A DNA stretch of 64,000 bases from Vibrio plantisponsor (GTDB lineage Bacteria; Pseudomonadota; Gammaproteobacteria; Enterobacterales; Vibrionaceae), in NCBI RefSeq assembly GCF_013041605.1, contig NZ_JABEQC010000011.1, positions 98,300 to 162,299 of the forward strand. The letters run 5' to 3'. Positions 49,313-58,296 of the stretch are shown piece after piece. Within the stretch, counting starts at the first letter, position 1. The number at the start of each line of letters is the position of its first letter. The position numbers and the translations under genes were made by a program. The notes below the pieces were generated by a model. It worked only from the letters and a program-made list of their open reading frames with translations, did not search any database and was not told where the DNA came from.

Positions 49313-50185
49313 ATGAGAATTTTAATCACAGGATGTAACGGTCAAGTCGGTCATTGCCTTACTGAGCGCCTGAAAAATAAAGCTAATGTTCTAGCCCTTG
49401 ACTACGAAGGGCTAGATATCACTAACCAACAAGCTGTAATAAAAACAGTTACAGACTTTAAGCCCAATTACATCATTAATGCCGCGGCGCATACCGCAGT
49501 AGATAGAGCTGAACAAGAAGTTGAGCTTTCTAATGCTATTAACTGTGCTGGCCCTCAATACTTAGCTGTTGCAGCACAAGAAATTAACGCTGTTATGCTT
49601 CATATTTCAACTGACTATGTGTTTGACGGCGAAAGTAAGCAACCTTATGTGGAAACAGATATAACGGCTCCTCAAGGTGTTTATGGCCAAACTAAATTGG
49701 CAGGTGAGTTGGCTGTCGCACAGTGCTGCGATAAGCATCTTATCTTACGCACTGCTTGGGTGTTCGGCGAGCATGGCAATAACTTTGTTAAAACTATGCT
49801 TCGTCTTGCTCAAACAAGAGACCATCTTAGTATTGTGAATGATCAATTTGGTGGGCCGACTCATGCCGGCGATATTGCTGAAGCCTTGATAACTATGGTT
49901 GAGTCTGTTGAGCAAGGGCTTCAACCGGAGTGGGGGATATATCATTTCACTGGCATGCCTTATGTAAGCTGGTATGAGTTTGCAGCGAAGATTTTTGAGC
50001 TGGCTGTAAAGAAAGGTGTATTAGAAAATCAGCCTCAACTAGGTTCCATTCCAACTTCTGACTACCCAACACCAGCAAAGCGTCCCGCAAATTCTCGACT
50101 AGATTGTGGCAAAATTGGCCGTCAATTTGGTATAGAGCCAAGTGATTGGATGGCTGCTTTAGAAAACATTCAATCTTATAAGTAG
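49313..50185 (+). CDS. rmlD: dTDP-4-dehydrorhamnose reductase
   Basis: Final reduction to dTDP-L-rhamnose. 290 residues. N-terminal I-T-G-C-N-G-Q-V-G cofactor motif, I-S-T-D-Y-V-F-D-G, and catalytic Y-G-Q-T-K. Lies 12 bases after rmlA. Confidence 0.95.
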   Translation: MRILITGCNGQVGHCLTERLKNKANVLALDYEGLDITNQQAVIKTVTDFKPNYIINAAAHTAVDRAEQEVELSNAINCAGPQYLAVAAQEINAVMLHISTDYVFDGESKQPYVETDITAPQGVYGQTKLAGELAVAQCCDKHLILRTAWVFGEHGNNFVKTMLRLAQTRDHLSIVNDQFGGPTHAGDIAEALITMVESVEQGLQPEWGIYHFTGMPYVSWYEFAAKIFELAVKKGVLENQPQLGSIPTSDYPTPAKRPANSRLDCGKIGRQFGIEPSDWMAALENIQSYK

Positions 50186-50191
50186 TGCACG

Positions 50192-50743
50192 ATGAAAGTT
50201 ATTGATACAAACATCCCAGATGTGAAAATTATTGAACCTACCGTGTTTGGTGACGAACGTGGCTTTTTTATGGAAACTTGGAATCAAAAGCGGTTTGAAG
50301 AGATGGTAACTGGCAAGCCGACGACTTTTGTTCAAGATAATCATTCCAAATCGAGAAAAGGAATTTTAAGAGGGTTGCATTACCAAACAGAAAACACTCA
50401 AGGAAAGTTAGTAAGAGTTATATCTGGTGAAGTGTTTGATGTGGCGGTGGATATTCGTGAAGACTCTCCAACTTTTGGAAAGTGGGTAGGAGAATATTTA
50501 TCTGCTGAAAATAAAAAGCAACTTTGGGTCCCTGAGGGTTTTGCTCATGGCTTTTACGTCACAAGTGAAGAAGCAGAGTTTGTTTATAAATGTACAGATT
50601 TTTATAACCCTTCTGCAGAGCATTCTATTGTGTGGAATGATCCTGATTTGGCGATTGAATGGCCTCTTTACTTAGGAGAATTACCAACTCTAGCTGAAAA
50701 GGATCGCAGTGGTGTGCTCCTTAAGAGGGCTGTAACACTATAA
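50192..50743 (+). CDS. rmlC: dTDP-4-dehydrorhamnose 3,5-epimerase
   Basis: Third enzyme of the rhamnose pathway; cupin fold. 183 residues. G-D-E-R-G-F-F-M-E-T, L-R-G-L-H-Y-Q (catalytic His) and V-D-I-R-E-D-S-P-T-F-G-K. Completes rmlBADC; the ops element follows about 195 bases later. Confidence 0.95.
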   Translation: MKVIDTNIPDVKIIEPTVFGDERGFFMETWNQKRFEEMVTGKPTTFVQDNHSKSRKGILRGLHYQTENTQGKLVRVISGEVFDVAVDIREDSPTFGKWVGEYLSAENKKQLWVPEGFAHGFYVTSEEAEFVYKCTDFYNPSAEHSIVWNDPDLAIEWPLYLGELPTLAEKDRSGVLLKRAVTL

Positions 50744-50857
50744 AACTGATATGATTTTTTATATCAATGATTTGGACTGAGGGTGTATTCCAATCACTGG
50801 GCACTGTTATTTGCAAGTGAGAGCAATACTTTGTAAGCAGTCGCATCATCAGTCGAT

Positions 50858-50872
50858 TTGGTTTAAACTCTG
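50858..50872 (+). repeat. 15-bp repeat shared by two polysaccharide promoter regions, copy 2
   Basis: TTGGTTTAAACTCTG, identical to 47295-47309, 66 bases before the ops element. Confidence 0.6.
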
Positions 50873-50900
50873 CCCACAAAAAATACGTACAGTAAACGTA

Positions 50901-50948
50901 ATCACAAAAATTAACGCTTTTAGGGGCGAGACCTAAGGGCGGTAGCGT
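50901..50948 (+). promoter_or_regulatory. JUMPstart with ops element (RfaH recruitment site)
   Basis: GGCGGTAGCGT at 50938-50948 matches the ops consensus GGCGGTAGYNT exactly. It is preceded by TTAACGC and AGGGGCGAG segments like the longer JUMPstart sequence. ops pauses RNA polymerase and loads the elongation factor RfaH, which suppresses termination in long surface-polysaccharide operons. It lies 116 bases before manC, so the operon starting at manC is predicted to depend on RfaH. Confidence 0.85.
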
Positions 50949-50960
50949 ATCTAAAATACA

Positions 50961-50994
50961 TATAATTGGTTATAAAATCACTATACCAATTATA
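50961..50994. repeat. AT-rich inverted repeat between ops and manC
   Basis: TATAATTGGT (50961-50970) and ACCAATTATA (50985-50994) are perfectly complementary with a 14-base loop. Lacks a T-run, so not an obvious terminator; may be a binding site or leader structure. Confidence 0.5.
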
Positions 50995-51064
50995 CGTATT
51001 CCATTAGTTACTTAGAGAACAAAGTGGCTAAAACAAAATTTTATTATTAGTTAAAGATATAAGT

Positions 51065-52468
51065 ATGTTTATTCCTGTAATTATGGCTGGTGGCTCCGGC
51101 TCAAGGCTTTGGCCTCTTTCCCGCTCTGCTTTTCCGAAGCAGTTTCTCTCTCTTGATAACCAACACTCGCTTACTATGCTCCAATCAACCATAGAGCGTT
51201 TGAATGGTTTAGAAGCGGCTGAACCCATCATTATTTCTAATGAAGACCATCGTTTTGTCGTTGCTGAGCAAATTCGAACGTATGGCAAAAAATCAAGAAT
51301 TATTCTTGAGCCTGCTGGTCGAAATACAGCTCCGGCTATAGCTTTAGCGGCGTTTACTGCAATAGAGCAAGGGGATGACCCTGTGATGCTTGTTTTGGCT
51401 GCCGATCATTTTGTGAAAAATAAAGCAGCTTTTCAAAGCGCTATTCTTCAAGCTTTGCAACAAGCTGAAGCTGGGAAGTTGGCAACGTTTGGTATTGTCC
51501 CTACAGCGCCTGAAACTGGCTATGGTTATATCCACCGTGGTGGAGAAGTTACTTCTGGAACCTGTGAAATTAACGCTTTTGTTGAAAAGCCAAAATTGGA
51601 AGTTGCGCAGCAGTATTTAGACAGCGGTGAGTACTACTGGAACAGTGGCTGTTTTATGTTTAAAGCTTCTGTGTTCCTTAATGAACTAAAACAATATTCT
51701 CCAGACATCTACCGTCAGTGTGAGTTATCAATGAGAGGAATTTCTCATGACTATGATTTCATCCGTGTTGGTGTCGAAGATTTCTTAAAGTGCCCTGATG
51801 ACTCTGTTGATTATGCTGTGATGGAGCATACTAAACATGGTGTCGTTGTTCCGATGGATGCCGGTTGGAGTGATGTTGGCTCTTGGTCTGCTCTGTGGGA
51901 AGTTTCAGATAAAGATGATAACGGTAACGTGTGCCAAGGCGATGCTATTTTAAGTGGTACATCAGATTGTTATATCTACGCACCCAATAAACTGGTTGCC
52001 GCTGTTGGCTTGAAAGACATTGTTGTTGTGGAAACTAAAGACGCTGTCTTGGTTGCGGACAAAAATCAAGTCCAGGAAGTTAAGAAGATTGTTGAACATT
52101 TAAAAGCCGAAAACCGAGCTGAATACAGAGATCACCGTGAAAGCTATCGTCCTTGGGGTAAGTCTGATGCAATTGATAAAGGTGAACGTTATAAAGTAAA
52201 CCGCATTACGGTTGAGCCAGGTAAAAAGCAGTCACTACAAATGCATTTCCATAGAGCTGAGCATTGGGTTGTAGTGTCTGGTACAGCGAAAGTGACTTTT
52301 GATGGTTCAGTAAAAGTTATCACCGAAAACCAATCGTTATACATTCCTGTTGGAATGAATCACATGATAGAGAATCCTGGCAAGATTCCACTAGAGCTGA
52401 TTGAAATCCAATCCGGTTCATACCTAAATGAAGATGATGTAGTGCGTTTCGAGGGAAAAGAATCATGA
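51065..52468 (+). CDS. manC: Mannose-1-phosphate guanylyltransferase / mannose-6-phosphate isomerase
   Basis: Bifunctional type II enzyme producing GDP-mannose. 467 residues. N-terminal pyrophosphorylase [12 protein letters not shown] with F-P-K-Q-F-L; F-V-E-K-P; C-terminal cupin (about 350-460) with [10 protein letters not shown] for the isomerase activity. First gene after the ops element; overlaps manB by four bases (ATGA). No GDP-mannose dehydratase or fucose genes are in the window, so the product may be used as mannose itself or may branch to the nonulosonate genes. Confidence 0.95.
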   Translation: MFIPVIMAGGSGSRLWPLSRSAFPKQFLSLDNQHSLTMLQSTIERLNGLEAAEPIIISNEDHRFVVAEQIRTYGKKSRIILEPAGRNTAPAIALAAFTAIEQGDDPVMLVLAADHFVKNKAAFQSAILQALQQAEAGKLATFGIVPTAPETGYGYIHRGGEVTSGTCEINAFVEKPKLEVAQQYLDSGEYYWNSGCFMFKASVFLNELKQYSPDIYRQCELSMRGISHDYDFIRVGVEDFLKCPDDSVDYAVMEHTKHGVVVPMDAGWSDVGSWSALWEVSDKDDNGNVCQGDAILSGTSDCYIYAPNKLVAAVGLKDIVVVETKDAVLVADKNQVQEVKKIVEHLKAENRAEYRDHRESYRPWGKSDAIDKGERYKVNRITVEPGKKQSLQMHFHRAEHWVVVSGTAKVTFDGSVKVITENQSLYIPVGMNHMIENPGKIPLELIEIQSGSYLNEDDVVRFEGKES

Positions 52469-53844
52469 AAAAACTAACGTGTTTTAAAGCTTATGATATT
52501 CGTGGGCAATTAGGTACTGAACTCGATACCGATATTTCATACAGAATTGGACGAGCATACGGTCAGTTTCTCAAGAGTGAAAGCGATTCAGATAAAACGG
52601 TTGTAGTCGGTGGTGATGTTCGCTTAACCAGTGAAGAGTTGAAGCTGGCGTTAGCTAATGGCTTAATAGATGCTGGTGTCAACGTTATTGATATTGGTGT
52701 TACTGGTACCGAAGAGATTTATTTTGCAACTTTCCATCTTGGTGTTGATGGCGGTATTGAAGTCACAGCAAGTCACAATCCAATGGATTACAACGGTATG
52801 AAATTGGTTCGCGAAGGTTCAAAACCAATCAGTGGTGATACTGGTTTGCGTGAAATACAAGAGTTAGCTCAAAAGAATGAGTTTGTGGATGTTGAAGTAA
52901 AAGGTGACTTTAAAAAGGTATCTTTGCTGAAAGAATATGTAGACCACCTAATGGATTACATTACACCAACAAATATCAAACCGATGAAGTTGGTGATTAA
53001 CTCTGGTAATGGTGCCGCTGGCCATGTAATTGATGAACTAGAAAAACGTTTTATTGGACTAAATATTCCTCTGGAAATTATCAAGGTTCATCACGACGAA
53101 GATGGCAACTTCCCGAACGGCATTCCTAACCCACTTTTACCTGAATGTCGTGCAGATACAGCGAATGCAGTAAAAGAGCGTAAAGCCGATATGGGTATCG
53201 CATTTGATGGCGACTTTGACCGCTGCTTCCTGTTTGATGAAAACGGTGACTTCATTGAAGGCTACTACATTGTTGGTTTACTAGCAGAAGCTTTCTTACA
53301 GAAAGAACAAGGTGCAAAAATCATTCATGACCCACGTTTAAGCTGGAACACGATTGATGTGGTGACCAATACTGGCGGTGTGCCGGTGATGTCTAAAACT
53401 GGCCATGCTTTCATCAAAGAGCGTATGCGCAAAGAAGATGCCATTTACGGTGGTGAAATGAGCGCTCACCACTACTTCCGTGATTTCGCATATTGTGATT
53501 CGGGAATGATTCCCTGGTTGCTGGTGGCAGAGCTTCTATCCGTAAAAGGCATGAAGCTTTCTGAAACCGTCTCTGAGCGTATTGCAGCTTATCCATCTTC
53601 TGGTGAGATTAACTCTAAGCTTAAAAATCCGAAAGAGGCCATTGCCCGAGTTTTAGATGCATACAAAGCAGATGCACTAGTTTTTGATGAAACAGATGGG
53701 ATTAGCCTTGAGTTTGCTGACTGGCGCTTTAATTTGCGCTCTTCTAATACGGAACCCGTTGTAAGGTTAAATGTTGAGTCTAAAGCCGATATACAACTAA
53801 TGGAAAAGAAAACTCAGGATATTTTAAGTATTTTAAGAGGCTAA
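52465..53844 (+). CDS. manB: Phosphomannomutase
   Basis: Interconverts mannose 6- and 1-phosphate. 459 residues of the alpha-D-phosphohexomutase family: C-F-K-A-Y-D-I-R-G at the N-terminus, phosphoserine loop T-A-S-H-N-P, metal site D-G-D-F-D-R-C, sugar loop G-G-E-M-S-A-H, and C-terminal R-S-S-N-T-E-P. Translationally coupled to manC. Confidence 0.95.
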   Translation: MKKLTCFKAYDIRGQLGTELDTDISYRIGRAYGQFLKSESDSDKTVVVGGDVRLTSEELKLALANGLIDAGVNVIDIGVTGTEEIYFATFHLGVDGGIEVTASHNPMDYNGMKLVREGSKPISGDTGLREIQELAQKNEFVDVEVKGDFKKVSLLKEYVDHLMDYITPTNIKPMKLVINSGNGAAGHVIDELEKRFIGLNIPLEIIKVHHDEDGNFPNGIPNPLLPECRADTANAVKERKADMGIAFDGDFDRCFLFDENGDFIEGYYIVGLLAEAFLQKEQGAKIIHDPRLSWNTIDVVTNTGGVPVMSKTGHAFIKERMRKEDAIYGGEMSAHHYFRDFAYCDSGMIPWLLVAELLSVKGMKLSETVSERIAAYPSSGEINSKLKNPKEAIARVLDAYKADALVFDETDGISLEFADWRFNLRSSNTEPVVRLNVESKADIQLMEKKTQDILSILRG

Positions 53845-53845
53845 A

Positions 53846-55084
53846 ATGAAAGAAGTATATTATTTTTCTGCTTCTTTGAGCCCTCTAAATGATTATTGGA
53901 TTCTAAAAGAGTTATTAAAAGGCGATGTGAAGGTCAGAGTTGTTGATATATACGACTTGATAAATGATCGAGACAAAGATACGCAAGTTGACAATGCTCA
54001 AGTAGAAATAGACTTTGTTTGTAACGATATTGATGACTTAAAAAAAATCATCAATATCATAAATGAAAACGATATTGCTTTTGTTCCTACGTCTGATGGA
54101 ATAGCAGATTATATCAGGCGTCGCTTAGCAGCAAAGGGCGTTAAACTTGTATGTGATACTACATTTAGTCTTCCTATTGTTGACCTTGAATCTGAGAGCT
54201 TTTTCGAAGCGGATCTGCGCAACAATAGCTTATTTGACAGAGTTTTCTGGGTTTTAAAACATAAAGGGTTATCCGGATTTTTGGGGCATTGTATCGACTA
54301 TTTTAATGCTAAAAGCCCAGTAGTTTTTAGAACTCCTGTAGTGATAACAAAGAATGTAGGTGCTACTGGTGAGCCTCTGGCAAGTGGTACTCAATTAAAT
54401 GAAAGTATTTATTTGATTACAAGTGGTGCGAAAAATCATTTGTCTTACAAATTGGTTCGAAATGCATCCAACCAAATAAAAATAGGACATTATTGTACAG
54501 TTTGCCGCGAGGAAGGGTTGCCCAGAGTTATCGATGAGGACTACTTTGTTTTTATCGATCAGGCATTGCCGGTACATAGAGACGCCAGTAGGCTTGGTAT
54601 TGATTATTTAGAATATGCCGAAGATTACTACAAGTCACTACAGTTGTTTTTTGAAAAAATAGAAAAAACGACAGGCAAAAAAGTTGTTGTTGCGCTTCAC
54701 CCAAGGACTAACGAAGAATATTTTAAAAACTTTGGGACTTTTGAATGCGTTAAAAACAAAACGGAAGAACTGATCGAATATAGCTCGGCTGTTTTGACGC
54801 ATTATTCTACTTGTATCTATTCTGCTGTATATAGAAATAAACCCATAGTTATATTTACTAATGATTTGATGAATCATCATCATGATATAAGAAGGGTTTA
54901 TGACTTTTCCGAACGATTGAACTGTAAAGTTATTGATAGTGATAATTTTGATGGTTCAAATTTCAATGAATATTTAAAATTAGATAAAAACAAATATGAA
55001 TTGTTCTGTGAAGAATACATAAAACAATGTGATTCTAAAAGCGGAAAATCTATAGATATTCTAAAAGAAAAATTTAAATTATGA
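53846..55084 (+). CDS. Candidate nonulosonate (sialic acid-like) transferase
   Basis: 412 residues, AT-rich, no clear named family by eye. The C-terminal half has V-A-L-H-P-R (H285-P286) followed 35 residues later by L-T-H-Y-S-T (S321-T322), then P-I-V-I-F. An HP motif plus a downstream S-S/S-T motif is the pattern of bacterial sialyl- and polysialyltransferase-type GT-B enzymes (GT38/GT52-like). Position one base after manB and seven bases before the CMP-nonulosonate synthetase supports this. No signal or membrane segment. The call is inference from motif and context. Confidence 0.5.
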   Translation: MKEVYYFSASLSPLNDYWILKELLKGDVKVRVVDIYDLINDRDKDTQVDNAQVEIDFVCNDIDDLKKIINIINENDIAFVPTSDGIADYIRRRLAAKGVKLVCDTTFSLPIVDLESESFFEADLRNNSLFDRVFWVLKHKGLSGFLGHCIDYFNAKSPVVFRTPVVITKNVGATGEPLASGTQLNESIYLITSGAKNHLSYKLVRNASNQIKIGHYCTVCREEGLPRVIDEDYFVFIDQALPVHRDASRLGIDYLEYAEDYYKSLQLFFEKIEKTTGKKVVVALHPRTNEEYFKNFGTFECVKNKTEELIEYSSAVLTHYSTCIYSAVYRNKPIVIFTNDLMNHHHDIRRVYDFSERLNCKVIDSDNFDGSNFNEYLKLDKNKYELFCEEYIKQCDSKSGKSIDILKEKFKL

Positions 55085-55091
55085 GGTAAGT

Positions 55092-55772
55092 ATGGAAAAG
55101 AATGAGGTTATAGCGATTATTCCAGCAAGAGGTGGATCTAAAGGTGTACCCAAAAAAAATATAAAACCTCTTAATAATAAGCCGTTGATTGCCTACTCCA
55201 TTGAGCATGCATTAGCTACAGAGAAGGTAGACAAAGTGATTGTAAGTACCGATTGTGATGAAATAGCACAAGTATCATTGCAGTATGGTGCTGAAGTCAT
55301 TAAACGCCCTGAAGACATTAGTGGTGACTTTGCCTCATCTGAAGATGCGTTGATACATACTGTTCAAGAATTAGAGGCTAATGGCGTTAAAGCGTCACAT
55401 GTTGTATTTTTACAGTGTACTAGCCCTATCCGCAAGAATTCTGATGTTGCCGACTGTCTTGAACTCGTTTTATCAGGGAATTTTGATAGCGCATTAAGTG
55501 TAGTGGAGAATCATAAATTTTTGTGGCGTACTGATGAAAATGGCTTAGCTACCCCAGTTAATTATGATCCCCATAACCGAAAAATGCGTCAGGAAATTCA
55601 TGAATACCAAGAGAATGGGTCTATATATATCATGAAGACGGAAGACTTACTCAGCACTAAATGCCGCTTAAATGGTAAGGTCGGAGTTCATATTATGGAA
55701 GAAGAAACAGGCTATGAGATAGATACACCTGTTGATTTTAAAATTATCGAAGAATTAATGAGTAATAAATAA
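55092..55772 (+). CDS. neuA: CMP-nonulosonate (acylneuraminate) cytidylyltransferase
   Basis: Activates a nonulosonic acid with CTP. 226 residues. I-P-A-R-G-G-S-K-G-V-P-K-K-N is the P-loop-like signature; S-T-D-C-D-E-I-A, L-Q-C-T-S-P-I-R and C-terminal E-I-D-T-P-V-D-F match NeuA/PseF/LegF. Which nonulosonic acid is used cannot be told. Its stop overlaps the start of the NeuB fusion (TAATG), so the two are translationally coupled. Confidence 0.9.
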   Translation: MEKNEVIAIIPARGGSKGVPKKNIKPLNNKPLIAYSIEHALATEKVDKVIVSTDCDEIAQVSLQYGAEVIKRPEDISGDFASSEDALIHTVQELEANGVKASHVVFLQCTSPIRKNSDVADCLELVLSGNFDSALSVVENHKFLWRTDENGLATPVNYDPHNRKMRQEIHEYQENGSIYIMKTEDLLSTKCRLNGKVGVHIMEEETGYEIDTPVDFKIIEELMSNK

Positions 55773-58030
55773 TGTATATTAATAGAGATACTGATAGCTT
55801 TAAAATAAATCATACAGCTACCTTACTTCAGGCATTAGAAAAATTATCACAGAAAAAAACCAAGATATTGTTTGTTGTTGATCATAATGAAGCTGTAGTT
55901 GGTGCTTTGGCTGATGGTGATGTCCGCCGCTATTTAATCGAAAAAAGTCAGGACCTGAATGCTCCGGTAATTAATGCGACCAATAAAGATTTTTTATATA
56001 TCTATAATGATCAGCCTATTTCCAACGGGTATAACCTGCTATCAACAAAAATAAAAAATGTTCCAATTCTGGATAAATCTGATTTACTGGTCGGTGTTAT
56101 CGGTAATGATGAGCCAGTTATAGAAGTCGCCGGGCGTAAGATAGGTGATCAGGAACCATCTTTCATTATTGCTGAAATTGGTAATAATCATAACGGTTCA
56201 CTTAAGTTAGCAAAAGAGCTGGTTGATTTAGCTGTTGATGCTGGAGCTGATTGTGTGAAGTTCCAGATGCGTGACATGGCTTCAATGTACAATAATGCTG
56301 GTGATGATGATGATGCGTCACAGGATTTAGGTGCACAGTACGTTCTCGACTTACTAAAACGTTTCCAGCTATCGGATGACGAGTTTGAGGAAATATTCGC
56401 TTACTGTAAGCAAAAAGGTATTTTGGCTCTTTGTACACCGTTTGATGAAGCAAGTGCTGATAAATTGGAAAAAATTGGTGTAGCTGGATTTAAAGTCGCT
56501 TCCGCTGATTTAACCAATCACCGTTTGTTAAAGCACTTAGCCGCTAAAAAACTACCGTTAATTTTATCGACAGGTATGAGTGTCGAGCAGGAAATCATAG
56601 CTGCTGTTGAACTGTTAGAGAAAGAGTCCGCTTCATTTGCTCTTCTTCACTGTAATTCGACGTATCCAGCTCCGTTCAAAGACGTTAACTTAACATACCT
56701 TGAACGCCTTAAAACCTTAGGTCGTACTGTGGTTGGTTACTCTGGCCATGAGCGTGGCTATGCGATTCCTGTGGCAAGTATCCCGCTTGGTGCAAAAATT
56801 GTAGAAAAACATTTTACCGTTGATAAATCAATGGAAGGTAATGACCACAAGGTGAGTCTGCTTCCTGAAGAATTTAAAGAGATGGTTAAAGCTATTCGTG
56901 CAGTGGAAGAGTCTCTGGGCAGCCCTAATATCTCGAAAACTATCACTCAAGGTGAAATGATGAACCGTGAAACGCTGGCGAAAAGCGTCGTTGCGGATGT
57001 CAACATCAAGAAAGGCGATGTCATAACTGAAGATATGCTGGCGATTAAATCACCAGGTAAAGGCCTTGCTCCTTACAAGCTTTCCGAACTGGTTAATCGT
57101 GTCGCTGTCCGTGATATTCCCAAAAATGACTTCCTATACCAAAGTGACATTGACGGAACTGTTGTTCAGGCTCAAAAATATAAGCTTCCTCTAAAATACG
57201 GTATTCCAGTTCGTTACCATGACTTTGCAACAATTTGCAAAGGTGGTGAATTAGAGATGATCGAATTCCACTTAAGTTATAAAGACCTTAGTGTAGATAT
57301 TAAAGATTACTTATCTGGTTCGTACGATATGGACGTAGCCATTCATGCTCCTGAACTATTTGAAAACGATCACGTGCTTGACCTTTGTTCGGCGGATGAA
57401 GAGTATCGTCAGCAGTCTATTAAACATATGCAGCGTGTTATCGATATGGCTCGCGATGTTAAGCAGTATTTCCGAAACAAAAATGAACGAGTTTGTATCG
57501 TTGTAAACTGTGGTGGCTTTACATCAGAAGGCTTTGTACCTGCAGAAGAACGTCAAGCTTTATACGATAAAGTCGCAGATGCTTTCTCTAAGCTGGATAC
57601 AGAAGGTGTTGAGCTAATTCCTCAAACAATGCCTCCATTCCCTTGGCACTTCGGTGGCCAACAATACCACAACTTATTTGTAGATCAGGATGAGATCATT
57701 GAGTTCTGTGAAAAATATAACTCAAGAATTTGTTTTGACTTATCCCATACGGCATTAGCTTGTAACTATTACAAGTGGGACCTTTATGAGTTCACGCGTC
57801 ATGTAGCCAAATATTCTGCTCATCATCATATCTCTGATGCAAAAGGTGCTGATGGTGAAGGGTTACAAATTGGTGACGGAGAGTTAGATTTCGTACCAGT
57901 TTTTGATGCTCTAATAAAAAATGCACCTAAATCGACCTGGATTCCAGAAATCTGGCAAGGCCATAAAAATAATGGTGAGGGCTTTTGGAATAGTTTGAAT
58001 AGGTTGGAAAATATTATAAATTTAGACTAG
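55772..58030 (+). CDS. Four-domain nonulosonate synthase: CBS pair + NeuB + SAF + TIM-barrel isomerase-like
   Basis: 752 residues, about twice the length of NeuB. (1) Residues 5-120: a tandem CBS pair (F-V-V-D-H-N, G-A-L-A-D-G-D-V-R-R and V-P-I-L-D-K), usually an adenosine-nucleotide sensor. (2) About 125-390: NeuB TIM barrel with E135 in A-E-I-G-N-N-H-N-G, C-V-K-F-Q, H-C-N-S-T-Y-P and V-E-K-H-F-T-V; the usual G-Y-S-D-H-T is G-Y-S-G-H-E. (3) About 399-466: SAF domain (K-S-V-V-A, K-G-D-V-I-T). (4) About 475-750: xylose-isomerase-like barrel (C-F-D-L-S-H-T, H-H-I-S-D-A, I-P-E-I-W-Q-G-H). NeuB condenses PEP with a mannose-type sugar; the fourth domain may make or modify that sugar. No neuC, pse or leg precursor genes are present. 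Confidence 0.85.
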   Translation: MYINRDTDSFKINHTATLLQALEKLSQKKTKILFVVDHNEAVVGALADGDVRRYLIEKSQDLNAPVINATNKDFLYIYNDQPISNGYNLLSTKIKNVPILDKSDLLVGVIGNDEPVIEVAGRKIGDQEPSFIIAEIGNNHNGSLKLAKELVDLAVDAGADCVKFQMRDMASMYNNAGDDDDASQDLGAQYVLDLLKRFQLSDDEFEEIFAYCKQKGILALCTPFDEASADKLEKIGVAGFKVASADLTNHRLLKHLAAKKLPLILSTGMSVEQEIIAAVELLEKESASFALLHCNSTYPAPFKDVNLTYLERLKTLGRTVVGYSGHERGYAIPVASIPLGAKIVEKHFTVDKSMEGNDHKVSLLPEEFKEMVKAIRAVEESLGSPNISKTITQGEMMNRETLAKSVVADVNIKKGDVITEDMLAIKSPGKGLAPYKLSELVNRVAVRDIPKNDFLYQSDIDGTVVQAQKYKLPLKYGIPVRYHDFATICKGGELEMIEFHLSYKDLSVDIKDYLSGSYDMDVAIHAPELFENDHVLDLCSADEEYRQQSIKHMQRVIDMARDVKQYFRNKNERVCIVVNCGGFTSEGFVPAEERQALYDKVADAFSKLDTEGVELIPQTMPPFPWHFGGQQYHNLFVDQDEIIEFCEKYNSRICFDLSHTALACNYYKWDLYEFTRHVAKYSAHHHISDAKGADGEGLQIGDGELDFVPVFDALIKNAPKSTWIPEIWQGHKNNGEGFWNSLNRLENIINLD

Positions 58031-58296
58031 AAAAATTTATAATTTTAGCTATTTATTATGTTTTTACAGATTTTTACGTGAATTAATAGAGCTAAATCTG
58101 CGGCGTGAGCTTTCGATAGTAAGAATATCCTTGTTATTTATCAGTGGATATCCGACATTAAAAATAGCAAACGTTCTCCTATGAGGTAACTATATTCATT
58201 GGGTTCTTGAAATTAGGCTTAGTTTGTTAAAATGCAGTATGTAATTTAAGAACTATATAATAAATACGTTCGATTAGGATTTTATGAAGGGATTAA

